64,000 nt of DNA from Polyangiaceae bacterium (GTDB taxonomy: Bacteria > Myxococcota_A > Polyangia > Polyangiales > Polyangiaceae). The position numbers were made by a program, and so were the translations under genes. Below the pieces are notes generated by a model. That model worked only from the letters and a program-made list of their open reading frames with translations. It searched no databases and had not been told where the DNA came from. Every line of letters begins with the position of its first letter. Position 1 is the first letter of the stretch. Below are positions 1 through 9,113 of the stretch, in pieces. The DNA lies in contig JAFGBI010000225.1 of NCBI GenBank assembly GCA_016933275.1, forward strand, positions 62,001 through 126,000, written 5' to 3'.

Positions 1-219
1 CTCGAGGGAGCCGAGCACCAGGTGCGATCGACCCAGCTCGAAATGGGCCTCGGCGTGATCGGGTTTGAGTTGGACGGTCTTGGCGAAGGCGCGCGCTGCT
101 TCTTCGTGGCGTTCGAGCTTCTGCAGCGTTTGTCCGAACTTGAACTGGTTCCACGGATCGTTTGGCTTCACCAAGAGCCGCGTCCGCAATAGCTCCAGCG
201 TTTCTTCGTGTTCAGCCAT
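1..219 (-). CDS. TPR-repeat protein, N-terminal part (runs off left edge)
   Basis: Reading the minus strand from the ATG at 219 gives 73 uninterrupted codons to the window edge. The protein starts MAEHEETLELLRTRL and continues with helix pairs that fit tetratricopeptide repeats: a DPWNQFKFGQTLQKLERHEE segment, then AFAKTVQLKPDHAEAHFELG, with the usual Ala, Gly and Pro spacing. TPRs act as protein-protein adaptors; the rest of the protein and any catalytic domain lie outside the window. It is divergent from the proline-rich gene that starts at 356, so the 136 bases between them should hold both promoters. The TPR call is good; the function is unknown. Confidence 0.75.
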   Translation of the reverse strand, partial: MAEHEETLELLRTRLLVKPNDPWNQFKFGQTLQKLERHEEAARAFAKTVQLKPDHAEAHFELGRSHLVLGSLE

Positions 220-355
220 GGCCCACGGTCCGATACTCTACCGGATAGCTCGGGCCCTGGGGCGCAGAGTTCTCCTTCCGGAACCAGCTTCCCAAGCGGG
301 GTGGACTCATGGGAACCTCGCCCTCGAGGATCCGCTGAACAGCGGAAGAGGAGCG

Positions 356-1621
356 ATGGCAGGTCCACCGAAGCCGATGACGGTCGCACTCGATGGTGCA
401 GCGCTGGAACAAGCTCGTGAGGCGCTGAGGCGAGCCGCCGCTGGCGAACGCCCACCTCAGCCGCCAATGGCGCCTGGCTCGCCGGTCCCGTCCCCACAGG
501 CGCCCCCGATGATGCCCGCAGCATCGGCCGTGCCATACGCACCGCCTCCGATGGTCGCGCCACCTGGATTGCAGCCCCCGGCAGGGCCACCCATTGGACC
601 CCCGGGCGGAGCCCCGCCAGGCCAATACGGTCAGCCCGGCATGGTCATGCCCGCTCCAGCGGCAGGAGCTGGGACTGCGGTCCCGCCGCATGGGTCGTCC
701 GCGATGACGTTCCCCGCCGTCGCCACCCCTCCGGGGACCCTGGCGGGCCAGGCACCATCCCCGGCAATGGCTCCGGGGGCACCGGCCGGACCGTATGGGG
801 TGGCGGTCGCTCAACCCCAACCGGTGATGCAGCAGCCACCCATGCCAATGGCCGGCCCTGGTCCAGCCCCGAACCTGCCGTATGGCAATCCGAACTACGG
901 CCCTCCCGGGATGGTGCCTCCAGGAACAGCCCCACCGCAGGCAGGCAGGCCGAACGTTCATCCGGCTGCTGGTCCGATGCAACCGGGAGCGGCGAACGCC
1001 CCAGGCGCGAGATTGGCCAACGGCAGTGCACCGGCCTATTTCGCCGCGATGGTGGGCGCGGCCAGCCCGACTCCGGCCGCGGCAATGGGACCCCAACCCC
1101 CGCCCTTCATCCAACCTCCCATGATGGGCCCGGCACCGGGGGCGCCGATCGCGCCGGCGATGGCCGAGGCCCCCCCCCCTGCAGTGCCCGTCGTGCCCCA
1201 ACGGATCGTGAAGAAGGGCGCGCTGCGCTCCGGCAGCGAGCGTGGCCGTCGGGTGTGGCTGCTCGCTCTGCTAGGGGCGGGGCTGGTGCTGTGTCTGGTG
1301 GTCTTGGTGGGACTGATCTCGCTCTGGAACGCCACCAGGCATCCGAACACGGCAGCGACCCCCGCCTCTGCGAGTGGTGAGGAGGCGGGGGCCCGGAAGC
1401 AGAGCGGCCCACGGATGTGGGTCCCGTTCGCCTGCAAGCCCGAGTGCACCCAGATCGTCTGCGATGGGAAGCCCGTGGACCTCAGCGGAGCCATGCTCAC
1501 GGTCGGTCAGCACACCTGTGTGGCGAGCAACCCAGGGAAGAAGCCCGTCGCGAAGATCTTCGCCGTCACCGCGAACCGCGCCACCGTCGAACAGGTGTTC
1601 TGGCTCGACGAACCGCACTGA
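356..1621 (+). CDS. Proline-rich single-pass membrane protein
   Basis: The open frame begins upstream, but the ATG at 356 is chosen because a GGAAGAGGAG ribosome site sits just before it and typical codon use starts there. The product is about 421 aa. Residues roughly 35-290 are low-complexity Pro/Ala/Gly/Met repeats. One transmembrane helix follows at about residues 298-325 (WLLALLGAGLVLCLVVLVGL). The small C-terminal domain of about 75 residues has four Cys (around FACKPEC and the later HTCVAS) and would be extracytoplasmic. Long Pro-rich cytoplasmic tails on one helix are common in myxobacterial proteins and suggest a scaffold. A run of ten C at 1170-1179 lies in the coding sequence before the helix. 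It is convergent with the TssB-TssC-like gene, with 8 bases between the stops. No known family is recognised. Confidence 0.7.
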   Translation: MAGPPKPMTVALDGAALEQAREALRRAAAGERPPQPPMAPGSPVPSPQAPPMMPAASAVPYAPPPMVAPPGLQPPAGPPIGPPGGAPPGQYGQPGMVMPAPAAGAGTAVPPHGSSAMTFPAVATPPGTLAGQAPSPAMAPGAPAGPYGVAVAQPQPVMQQPPMPMAGPGPAPNLPYGNPNYGPPGMVPPGTAPPQAGRPNVHPAAGPMQPGAANAPGARLANGSAPAYFAAMVGAASPTPAAAMGPQPPPFIQPPMMGPAPGAPIAPAMAEAPPPAVPVVPQRIVKKGALRSGSERGRRVWLLALLGAGLVLCLVVLVGLISLWNATRHPNTAATPASASGEEAGARKQSGPRMWVPFACKPECTQIVCDGKPVDLSGAMLTVGQHTCVASNPGKKPVAKIFAVTANRATVEQVFWLDEPH

Positions 1622-1629
1622 GTGCGCCG

Positions 1630-3537
1630 CTATCCCAGGCGGGCAGCGAATCCAACCGCGTCGAGACGCACCTGCGCGAATCGATGCGGGCGAACGGTGA
1701 CGTGAAGCTTCCCGTCCGCCACTCTGGCCTCGATCTCCGGCGCGGGCCGCCCCGCCCCGGGGAAGAGGCGACTCAGCAAGGCTCGGGCGAGCTGCGCAGC
1801 GACGTCCGGCGGGGTCCCGGCAGGAACGGCATCGGCGAGCTGCTCCACGGCGTGAGCGACTCTCGCCACGAACAACTGATCGGGCAGACCGAGCTCCGGC
1901 GCCGCGTCGCCGCCCTGCGCGACGGTAGGCCCGCGATAGAGCATGGGTGCGTGAGCCAGGATGGCCGTGTCGCGATTGAGCGGTCCACCGAGCAGCGCAA
2001 GCCCCGCGCGGGCCACCTCCGCCTGCGCGTCCGAGGAGACCAGCGCCGCGAGCGGGGTTGCCACGTCCGGCGCTGACAGGTGACGCAAGGGGAGCCCGCT
2101 CAAGGCGCCATCGTGCGGGCCCAAACACGCGAACGGATGCCCGTTGCGAACGAACGCGCGAGCGACGATCGCGCCCACCACCACCGCCGGGTTGAGAAAG
2201 AAGGCCACGGCCTCCGGATCCTCCGCGAAGGGAAGGTCGCGGACGCGTGAGGTCTCGACCGTGTACGGATCCCGTGCCATCGCACCGTTTAACGCGACGC
2301 AGACCCACCGCGCCGGCTCGCGTGAGCAGACGGCACGAACAGCGGCCGCCCGCGGATCGTCGGATGACGAGAGCCGGCGGCGCGTCCGCCCCGCCTCCTC
2401 CAGCGAGCCGAGCCCGAGGAGCGCAGGGGTGCCCCCCACGACCAGGGGGGCTGGAATACTGCTCGCGATGCCTCCCCACTCTTCGATCCGATCGAGGTCG
2501 CGCGCCGATGCGTCGAGCTCCTGATCGATGACCACCAGGTCGGCCGCGAGCCCATCGCTCGCCCGCGCCGTCGGTCGCGCCACGGCCGTCAGAGCCGCCG
2601 CCACCTGATCCGCGCGCGCCACCACCAACTCGACCACGACGTTCGACCGCGGGGTGGCCTGATCGAGGATGAGGCGGAGTCCCCGCCAGACCCGCTCCAG
2701 ACGGCGGAACTCCGGGTGCGCGAGCACCGATGCCAGCAGGGATCTGGCGGACGACTCCGCCAGGGCGCGCGCTCTCCCCGCCTCCTGCCCGCCGCTCCTC
2801 CGCGAACTCGAGGCCCGCGCCACCGCGCTGACGAGAGCGGCCACGGGGCCCTTGCTGGCAGCGCCGGCAGGGGTCGCTGGACCCGCCCCCGCGGGCGGCG
2901 CAGCCTCGCCAGGGAGATCCACGCTCGCGAGGAGCGCGTCCAGGCGCGAGTCGTCGGCAGCGGCCTGGGGTGTTGCCATCGCCCGATCCGACCGTTCGCT
3001 CGTGGCGACGGCCGCGATCGCTGGCCCCTTCGAGAGCTGGGTAGCGATGGCGCGGGCCCAGGAGGATCGGGGGAGGATCCGTTCGAGCTGGCCCTGCACC
3101 TCGGCTGGCCCTAGCTGGCCTTGCTCGAGTTGCGCCAGCAGGCGGGCCGCATCCAGCCAGCAGCGAATCGCTGGCGAGCTCTGCAGGACTGCCGCGGGGC
3201 GGAAGGATTTGAGGTCTTCGAGACGGAGATCGAGACGAACCGGCGGACCGTTGGCATCGACGGGATCGGCGACCTCGATGACAAAGGACGGCGCGAGCGT
3301 TCGCATCAACGGATCCAGCGTGTCGACGTCCACCGGTATCGCGGCGAGGGGTGGCGTGGGGCTCGTGGCGAACTCCGCCCCTGGCATGACGTCCGCGACG
3401 ACGAGGACACGAAATGCTCCGCGCTCCTCCTCCAGCGGCGCGGACTCGCGCATCACCTCTCCGACACCAGCCGGGCCGTCGCCAACGCCGAAACGAATCC
3501 CAAAGCCCGCGATCCCTCCGTTGTCCTTCGTCTTCAT
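1630..3537 (-). CDS. TssB-TssC-like fusion protein (T6SS sheath homologue)
   Basis: 635 aa. Residues about 40-160 line up with TssB (VipA): compare FRVLVVADVMPG, VDVDTLDPLMRTLAP, then RLEDLKSFRPAAVLQSSP, with KMLFIGDFVGRED, NVDKDNFGQVL and KFKKLSDFGPDALVEQVP in the normal tssB at 18267. After a linker of roughly 120 residues, HPEFRRLERVWRGLRLIL matches the TssC start (APEVQKLESAWRTLKFCI). FFLNPAVVVGAIVARAF and GPHDGALSGLPLRHL match WGNAAFAMATRLGDSF and GPQAGGAVEDLPLHQY of TssC. The C-terminus also follows TssC. The whole sheath protomer is therefore one chain. In known T6SS, TssB and TssC are separate and form the contractile sheath; a fused, diverged copy may be a regulator, a decoy or a second sheath. 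It stands alone on the minus strand, next to the T6SS locus. Confidence 0.7.
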   Translation of the reverse strand: MKTKDNGGIAGFGIRFGVGDGPAGVGEVMRESAPLEEERGAFRVLVVADVMPGAEFATSPTPPLAAIPVDVDTLDPLMRTLAPSFVIEVADPVDANGPPVRLDLRLEDLKSFRPAAVLQSSPAIRCWLDAARLLAQLEQGQLGPAEVQGQLERILPRSSWARAIATQLSKGPAIAAVATSERSDRAMATPQAAADDSRLDALLASVDLPGEAAPPAGAGPATPAGAASKGPVAALVSAVARASSSRRSGGQEAGRARALAESSARSLLASVLAHPEFRRLERVWRGLRLILDQATPRSNVVVELVVARADQVAAALTAVARPTARASDGLAADLVVIDQELDASARDLDRIEEWGGIASSIPAPLVVGGTPALLGLGSLEEAGRTRRRLSSSDDPRAAAVRAVCSREPARWVCVALNGAMARDPYTVETSRVRDLPFAEDPEAVAFFLNPAVVVGAIVARAFVRNGHPFACLGPHDGALSGLPLRHLSAPDVATPLAALVSSDAQAEVARAGLALLGGPLNRDTAILAHAPMLYRGPTVAQGGDAAPELGLPDQLFVARVAHAVEQLADAVPAGTPPDVAAQLARALLSRLFPGAGRPAPEIEARVADGKLHVTVRPHRFAQVRLDAVGFAARLG

Positions 3538-3840
3538 GCTCAGGCTCCGTCCGGGGCAGATGCTACCACCTCGTTGACTCCGCTCACCACGGGCGTTCCC
3601 ACTCCCACGCCAGGCACCCCGCCGACCGACACCGGCATGGATCGCGACCCGCAGCCAGGGCTCTGGCCAAGGCCCCCTGGTCTGCCAGGTCGTGGCATCC
3701 GCGCGTCACGCGCGGATCTTCGACGGCGCGGTAGAGCGGCGCCGGCGCTCGCCCGCCGCTCGTCAGCCGGCGCGAAGGGGGAGGCCGCGGGTCGCGGCCG
3801 ATGCGGGAGCGGGCTCGCCTCCCCTGCCAAGAGAAGACCT

Positions 3841-3940
3841 GGGCCGGCGGAGCCGGAACCAAACCGGCCAGGCCATCAGGGGTCAGCGGTCAGCGGTCAG
3901 GTAGAACGTGGAGACCCTGATCGCTGACGCCTGATGGCTA
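3841..3940 (+). repeat. Dispersed intergenic repeat, copy A, first block
   Basis: This lies in the 655-base gene-free stretch 3538-4192. The block GGCGGAGCCGGAACCAAACC followed by GGCC and ATCA-GGTCAGCGGTCA is found in inverted orientation at 20535-20628 and in weaker form at 25092-25140. GGTCAGC units are tandem here (three near copies at 3880-3901), and an inverted echo (GATCGCTGACGCCTGATGG) follows at about 3919-3937. No coding potential is seen. Confidence 0.55.
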
Positions 3941-4005
3941 ATGGCCACGAGAACATTGAGAAATTCTCTTCCAGATCCGGTCAAGATCACACCGCTCAGG
4001 GAGTA

Positions 4006-4110
4006 GAGCACCGAACCGGCAACAGATCTCGCCCGACGCGCTGGTGGAGACGTACCCTCCTCGGGATGGGTACGTTTCCGCGGCGCCGTCGCTGTTGGCA
4101 ACCCGATCGG
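4006..4110 (+). repeat. Dispersed intergenic repeat, copy A, second block
   Basis: GAGCACCGAACCGGCAACAG at 4006, then GCGCTGG, ACGTTTCCG, a GCCGT-GC-GTTGGC stretch and CCCGATCGG, repeats with the same order and spacing at 25285-25398. The two copies face the same way relative to the window. Both lie just downstream of minus-strand T6SS-region genes. It is a degenerate intergenic family; no terminal inverted repeats or transposase were seen. Confidence 0.55.
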
Positions 4111-4192
4111 TGCTCGCGCGCGGGCACGATCCGACGCCGTGCTTGGGTTGCGGGCCTGGCCGCCGTTGGGAGGCACAGTCCCGCGACGACGG

Positions 4193-4840
4193 CTACCAGC
4201 AGACCAGCGCGCCGGAGTAACCGCACATGGGGCGCTGCATCAGGGCGTAGGTCATGCCTGTCAGGAACCCCAAGCCGAGTCCTGCTGCCCCACCTGCCAG
4301 CACCTGGCCTCCGGTCTCCCAATCCCCGACTCCGCGGCCAATCCCGGTGATGAGGCCGAGCACGAGGGGGGTGACGATCTCACCCGCGAAGGCTCCGCCA
4401 TGAAAACGTCCCCCGCTGTGCTTGGCGGTGTCGAAGATGAACACGGCGGCGCCGTGACCCAACGCGGAGAACGCCGCGTAGGTATGGGACGACATCATCC
4501 CGAAGTCTGCGCAATCCGGTCCTGTCCCATCCTCGTCCGGGCATCCGGGGCGCGGCTCCTTGAACGCGTCCTTCAGCTTGTACTCGTTCAACATCGTCAA
4601 GGCCACCTGGGTCATGACGGGCGCCAACGCGGAGACGTGCCAGCGCGCCTTCCAGCCGACGGTCACCTCGGGATCGGAGTAGGAGAGGCGAGGCACCAGG
4701 ACCGCGGAGGCCAGGCTGGCAACGGCGGTCACTGACGTCACCGTGTTCCATTCCTCGCTCCGGTCGACCTCCTGGGCCGCCCCGATACCAGACCAACATG
4801 TACACGCTGCAAAGGCGAATCCTGCGGCTAGCCGTTTCAT
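4193..4840 (-). CDS. PAP2-like (type 2 phosphatidic acid phosphatase) membrane protein with degenerate third motif
   Basis: The frame opens with a GTG at 4945 that overlaps the fha stop. The ATG at 4840 is preferred because it gives a clean signal peptide (KRLAAGFAFAACTCWSGIGAAQ) and normal codon use, for about 215 aa. The PAP2 motif K-x6-RP is present (KDAFKEPRP), and MSSHTYAAFSALG stands where PSGH is expected, keeping the His. The third motif (SR-x5-H-x3-D) reads GRGVGDWETGGQVLAG: the nucleophilic His is replaced and the Asp is missing. Several hydrophobic segments fit a membrane protein. PAP2 enzymes dephosphorylate lipid phosphates at the outer face of the inner membrane; with this motif loss, activity is doubtful. 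It follows fha on the same strand, so it may share its transcript. Confidence 0.6.
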   Translation of the reverse strand: MKRLAAGFAFAACTCWSGIGAAQEVDRSEEWNTVTSVTAVASLASAVLVPRLSYSDPEVTVGWKARWHVSALAPVMTQVALTMLNEYKLKDAFKEPRPGCPDEDGTGPDCADFGMMSSHTYAAFSALGHGAAVFIFDTAKHSGGRFHGGAFAGEIVTPLVLGLITGIGRGVGDWETGGQVLAGGAAGLGLGFLTGMTYALMQRPMCGYSGALVCW

Positions 4841-4941
4841 GACCACTGATGCCCGAGTTCCGCTGGGGGAATACCGGTGAACCCAGCGGAACGGTACCGT
4901 GCCGCTCCCGAGCTCAGCAAGTATTCGTGTAGGCATGGCGA

Positions 4942-6234
4942 TCACTCTCCACCGCGGACCGGGGGCCGAGTGCGATGGTCTTCGCCACCGCGCGATTCAC
5001 CGTAGGCCCTCGCGAACTGCGCGCCGAAGAGGAGCGACTGGATCTGCCGCTCATCTTCCGCGAAATCAGCATAGCGCTCCATGAAGACACGCCAAAGCAC
5101 CTTGAATTTCAGGGGTCCCACCAGCATCCCGCCCGCTTTCGCCCGGCCCTCGGCCACGTATTTCTCGATCGCCGCTGGAGCCAGCTCGGCAAGCAACGCC
5201 CGGACCCCCCGCACCACCCCGTTCAGCATCGCAACCTGGTGGATCATGAGGTCGGCGAAGGTCGACTCGATCTCCGAGAAGCATTCGGTCGAGGTTCCTC
5301 TCCAATCCAGGAGCAGCCGGCTGAGCTCCTTCGCGTCCTTCGCCGAATTCACGGACGCGCGCCAGGGGTCACCCAGGGGCGGGTTCATGGAATTCCGGAT
5401 GGCCATCTCGCTCTCGAACTGCCGGTATCCATCGCGAAGCGGCAAGAAACACCGGATGAACACGTCTAGGGTGGACTGGAGCCGCGCTGCAAAAGCGGCG
5501 GCGTCCTGCGGGCTGGCCGGTGGCGGGCGATCCGGGAGGAAGTCCGCGGCGAGCTCCCGCAGCGCCTGGAGGGCCACGGAGTCCATGGACATCGCACCAG
5601 GTTGATCGGGCATGACGCCGAAGCCAGCGGCAAGCGACCGGAATTCCGGTTCCAGTGCCGCTTCTGGGAAGCTCTGGACAGCCTGTTGGACCAGGGCGGC
5701 CCGCACTTGGGGGGGGTAGGCCTGGATCCCCGCCTCGAGCGCCCTCAGAAACTGGACCCAGCCCGCACGGTAGTTCGCGTAGTGCCCGATCAACCCCTGC
5801 GACAGCGCCTGGAAGGCATCGGCACCGGCCTGTCCCGTCGGCTTGGCTCCCCCACCAAACAGGGTCGATACCCCCAACGGCCGCCTGGCAGAGGTGGGGG
5901 CCGGCGCACCGTCGGGGAGGGTGACGGCCCAGACTCGCAGGACCAGGGCGACGATGGCGAATTCGTACTGGTGGTCCACGAGGTCCACCCGCTGGTTGGC
6001 GACCATCCGGCCGGTACTGCGCAAGGTAGTCCCGTTGGTGCTTCCGAGATCGCAGAGCCGAAGTCCCCGATCGCCCAGCTCCAGAACCGCGTGAAACTGG
6101 GAAACGAAGGGATATTCGAGGACCAGGTCGTTCAGCTGGTTGCGACCGATGCGAACTGGGAGGCGCCGCAAGGTGTAGTCGGTTGCACTCTGGTCGGTCG
6201 TGTTGAAGACCCGGACCGCGATCCCTTGTGCCAC
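4942..6234 (-). CDS. tagH: T6SS-associated FHA-domain protein (TagH/Fha-like)
   Basis: 430 aa from a GTG start at 6234 with a GGTAGGG ribosome site upstream. Residues about 25-100 form a forkhead-associated (phosphothreonine-binding) domain: RIGRNQLNDLVLEYPFVSQFHA with the conserved GR, S and H, then LCDLGSTNGT. The C-terminal half matches the TagH tail found in T6SS clusters, including FADLMIHQVAMLNGVVRGVR, LAPAAIEKY and FGAQFARAYGES. In characterised T6SS, Fha is bound after phosphorylation by a Thr kinase (PpkA) and promotes assembly. No PpkA-PppA pair is next to it here. It is divergent from clpV and shares a 263-base regulatory region with it. Confidence 0.85.
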   Translation of the reverse strand: MAQGIAVRVFNTTDQSATDYTLRRLPVRIGRNQLNDLVLEYPFVSQFHAVLELGDRGLRLCDLGSTNGTTLRSTGRMVANQRVDLVDHQYEFAIVALVLRVWAVTLPDGAPAPTSARRPLGVSTLFGGGAKPTGQAGADAFQALSQGLIGHYANYRAGWVQFLRALEAGIQAYPPQVRAALVQQAVQSFPEAALEPEFRSLAAGFGVMPDQPGAMSMDSVALQALRELAADFLPDRPPPASPQDAAAFAARLQSTLDVFIRCFLPLRDGYRQFESEMAIRNSMNPPLGDPWRASVNSAKDAKELSRLLLDWRGTSTECFSEIESTFADLMIHQVAMLNGVVRGVRALLAELAPAAIEKYVAEGRAKAGGMLVGPLKFKVLWRVFMERYADFAEDERQIQSLLFGAQFARAYGESRGGEDHRTRPPVRGGE

Positions 6235-6497
6235 CGGGTCACCCTACCAGGGGCGCCCACGAATGAGGAGGTTCCTCATCGCTTTCTTGGCGAACGAGCC
6301 GGAATTTGCCAGCATTCTACGGCACCACCATCGCGGTGCAAGCTCCCCGCGCCAGGGACTGGCGCGTCCGTGGTTGGGCGGCACCCCGGGCCCCTGCGCG
6401 GGTGTGAGGGGGCGCGCTTCCGGGATGCCTGCGGCGAGCGAAATGCGGTAAGGACGCTCACCAACCGCATCGTCGTCCTCACGAGGGGAGTGACTTC
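6235..6497. promoter_or_regulatory. Divergent fha / clpV control region with a perfect inverted repeat
   Basis: 263 bases separate the GTG of fha (6234, minus) from the ATG of clpV (6498, plus), so both T6SS transcripts probably start here. A perfect inverted repeat CGCGCCAG-GGA-CTGGCGCG occupies 6348-6366. It could be an operator or an RNA hairpin; the three-base spacer is short for a hairpin loop. A GAGGGGAG ribosome site precedes clpV. No convincing -10/-35 pair or sigma-54 site was recognised. Confidence 0.4.
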
Positions 6498-9113
6498 ATG
6501 CTCAACGTCGAGCCCAAGGCCCTACTCAGGAAGCTTAACCCAACCTGCACTCGTGCTCTGGAGGTGGCTGCCGCCACTTCGGTGAACGGGCGCCATTACG
6601 AGGTCGCCGTCGAGCACCTGCTCGCCGCCCTGCTGGATGACGAGCAATCCGACGTCTCCGCGGTCCTCGCGTACTACCGCGTGGATGTGCCCACGCTGCG
6701 CGAGTCCGTCCAGCGCAGCCTCGCGGCGATACGAGGCGGCAACGCCGGACGGCCCGTCTTCAGTTCGCTGCTCCTCGAACTGATCCAGGACGCCCTGCTC
6801 TACACGGTGGCCGAGCTGGGAGAGGTCCAGGTCCGTTCCGGCGCGCTCCTGGTCCGCCTCGTTCAGACGGCGACGCGGTACCTTCCGGAGCCCTACGCAT
6901 CCTTGGAGCTACTCCCGCGAGACGAGCTCCGCCAGCAACTAGCGCTGGTCGCCTCCACGAGCGGCGAGGTGGCGACGGTGAGCAGCGCGGAGCCGGGCGG
7001 GGGGGCAAGTCCCCTGGCCGCGTCCTCGAGCGGTGCCCTGGCCCGCTTCACGAGCGACCTCACGGTCGCTGCCCGTGAAGGCCGGATCGACCCGGTCCTC
7101 GGTCGCGAGCCCGAGATCCGCCAAATGATCGAGATCCTCGTCCGGCGGCGGAAGAATAACCCGATCATCGTGGGCGAGGCGGGGGTCGGCAAGACCGCGC
7201 TGGTCGAAGGACTGGCGCTCCGCATCGTCGAGGGAACCGTCCCCGATGGCCTCAAGAAGGTGCACCTGCTAGTCCTCGATCTGGGCGCCCTACAGGCAGG
7301 CGCGGGAGTCCGGGGAGAGTTCGAGAGCCGCCTCAAGGGTGTCCTCTCCGAGGTGAAGGCGTCACCCATTCCGATCATTCTGTTCATCGACGAAGCGCAC
7401 ACGATCATCGGCGCCGGCGGCTCACAGGGCGGCGGAGACGCGGCGAACCTCTTGAAGCCGGCCCTGTCCCGCGGCGAGCTCAGGACCATCGCGGCGACGA
7501 CCTATGCGGAGTACAAGAAGTACTTCGAAAAGGACGCCGCGCTCGAACGTCGCTTCCAGCCCGTTCGCGTGGAGGAGCCATCCATCGAGACGGGCACGGT
7601 GATGCTGCGTGGTCTCGCGGGACGCTTCCAGGATGCCCACAAGGTGCTCATCCGCGACGAGGCGGTGCGGGCCGCGGTAGCGCTCTCGAGCCGCTACATC
7701 TCGGGGCGGCAGCTGCCGGACAAGGCGGTCGATCTGCTCGACACCGCGGCCGCGTACGTCAACCTGGTCAAGGCAGCGCCGCCCGCCTCTTTGGAGGGGC
7801 TGCGGGCCGCGCTCGCGAGCGTGGACAGCGAGCTCGCGGCGATGCAGCGCGACGAGGCTGCCGGCATCCCGGCGGACGAGGAGGCGAGGACAGCCCTACA
7901 GGAGCGGCGGGAGACGTTGTCGGCGGATGCGTCGGCGCTGGAGGAGCGGGTGGCCACGCAGCGGGCGCTCGTCGCCCGAATCGACGAGCTTCGCGCGGCC
8001 GGACCGGACAAGCGGGACGAACTCGTCACGGAGCTCGCGCGCCTGTCGGAGCTGCCCCCCGAAGAGCGGGTAGTGGCCGCCGACGTGGACGAGAACGTGG
8101 TCGCCTCGATCGTCGCGGACTGGACGGGGATCCCGGTCGGGAAGATGGTGCGCGATGACCTGGCGGCGATCCTCGCCCTCGAGGATCGTCTGCGCCAGCG
8201 CGTGCGGGGGCAGGAGGCCGCGCTCGCGGTGATCGGCCGGGAGCTTCGGGCTGCCCGCTCTGGGCTCAAGGCGCCGAACACGCCCTTGGGGGTCTTTCTT
8301 CTGGTGGGGCCGAGCGGCGTGGGCAAGACGGAAACCGCGCTCGCCCTCGCTGACCAGGTCTTCGGGGGCGAGCGGTTCGTCGTCACCATCAACATGAGCG
8401 AGTTCCAGGAGCGCCACACGGTGTCCCGACTGATCGGCTCGCCGCCTGGATACGTCGGCTTCGGCGAGGGCGGCGTCCTCACCGAGGCGGTGCGGCACCG
8501 TCCCTACTCGCTCGTTCTTCTGGACGAGGTGGAGAAGGCCGATCGCGAGGTGCTGAACCTCTTTTACCAGGTCTTCGACAAGGGCATGCTCGCCGATGGG
8601 GAGGGCCGGGTCATCGACTTCAAGAACACCGTGATCGTGATGACCTCGAACCTCGCCACCGACCTCATCACCAGCGCGGCCCCCCCCGGGCAACCCTCGC
8701 CGGAGTTCGCCGAGCTGGTGGAGCTGGTAAAACCCACCCTCAGCGCGCATTTCAGGCCGGCGCTGCTGGCACGAATGAGCGTGGTGCCCTTCATTCCCAT
8801 CGGACCCGACGCTCTCATGGAGATCGTGCACATGAAGCTCGACGCCCTCGCGCGTCGCGTCCGGTCGGCGCACCGGGCCGAGCTGACGGTCGACGAAGCC
8901 GTGGCGGCCCTGATCGCCCAGCGCTGCACCGAGGTGGAGAGCGGCGCGCGCAACGTGGACCACATCCTGCGGGGCACCCTGCTACCGCTGGTATCGAGCG
9001 AAATCCTCCAGGTGCTGGCGCGAGGCGAGGCGCTCGAGCGGCTCCGGGTCAGGGTGACCGAGGAGGGGGCGTTCGCGTGTGAGGCACAGCCGAGGGACCA
9101 TGAGCAGAATTGA
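6498..9113 (+). CDS. clpV: T6SS ATPase ClpV (TssH)
   Basis: 871 aa, the normal ClpV length. The N-terminal double Clp-N region (about residues 1-150, with [20 protein letters not shown]) would bind the contracted sheath. The first AAA module has Walker A GEAGVGKT near residue 226 and Walker B ILFIDEAH near 294. A coiled-coil middle region (about 400-520) follows. The second AAA module has GPSGVGKT near residue 604, LLDEVEKAD near 673 and the GSPPGYVGF pore-loop region, and ends with the D2-small domain. ClpV unfolds contracted TssB-TssC sheaths in the cytoplasm so the subunits can be reused. It is first in the plus-strand T6SS run and overlaps tssJ by 14 bases. Confidence 0.95.
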   Translation: MLNVEPKALLRKLNPTCTRALEVAAATSVNGRHYEVAVEHLLAALLDDEQSDVSAVLAYYRVDVPTLRESVQRSLAAIRGGNAGRPVFSSLLLELIQDALLYTVAELGEVQVRSGALLVRLVQTATRYLPEPYASLELLPRDELRQQLALVASTSGEVATVSSAEPGGGASPLAASSSGALARFTSDLTVAAREGRIDPVLGREPEIRQMIEILVRRRKNNPIIVGEAGVGKTALVEGLALRIVEGTVPDGLKKVHLLVLDLGALQAGAGVRGEFESRLKGVLSEVKASPIPIILFIDEAHTIIGAGGSQGGGDAANLLKPALSRGELRTIAATTYAEYKKYFEKDAALERRFQPVRVEEPSIETGTVMLRGLAGRFQDAHKVLIRDEAVRAAVALSSRYISGRQLPDKAVDLLDTAAAYVNLVKAAPPASLEGLRAALASVDSELAAMQRDEAAGIPADEEARTALQERRETLSADASALEERVATQRALVARIDELRAAGPDKRDELVTELARLSELPPEERVVAADVDENVVASIVADWTGIPVGKMVRDDLAAILALEDRLRQRVRGQEAALAVIGRELRAARSGLKAPNTPLGVFLLVGPSGVGKTETALALADQVFGGERFVVTINMSEFQERHTVSRLIGSPPGYVGFGEGGVLTEAVRHRPYSLVLLDEVEKADREVLNLFYQVFDKGMLADGEGRVIDFKNTVIVMTSNLATDLITSAAPPGQPSPEFAELVELVKPTLSAHFRPALLARMSVVPFIPIGPDALMEIVHMKLDALARRVRSAHRAELTVDEAVAALIAQRCTEVESGARNVDHILRGTLLPLVSSEILQVLARGEALERLRVRVTEEGAFACEAQPRDHEQN

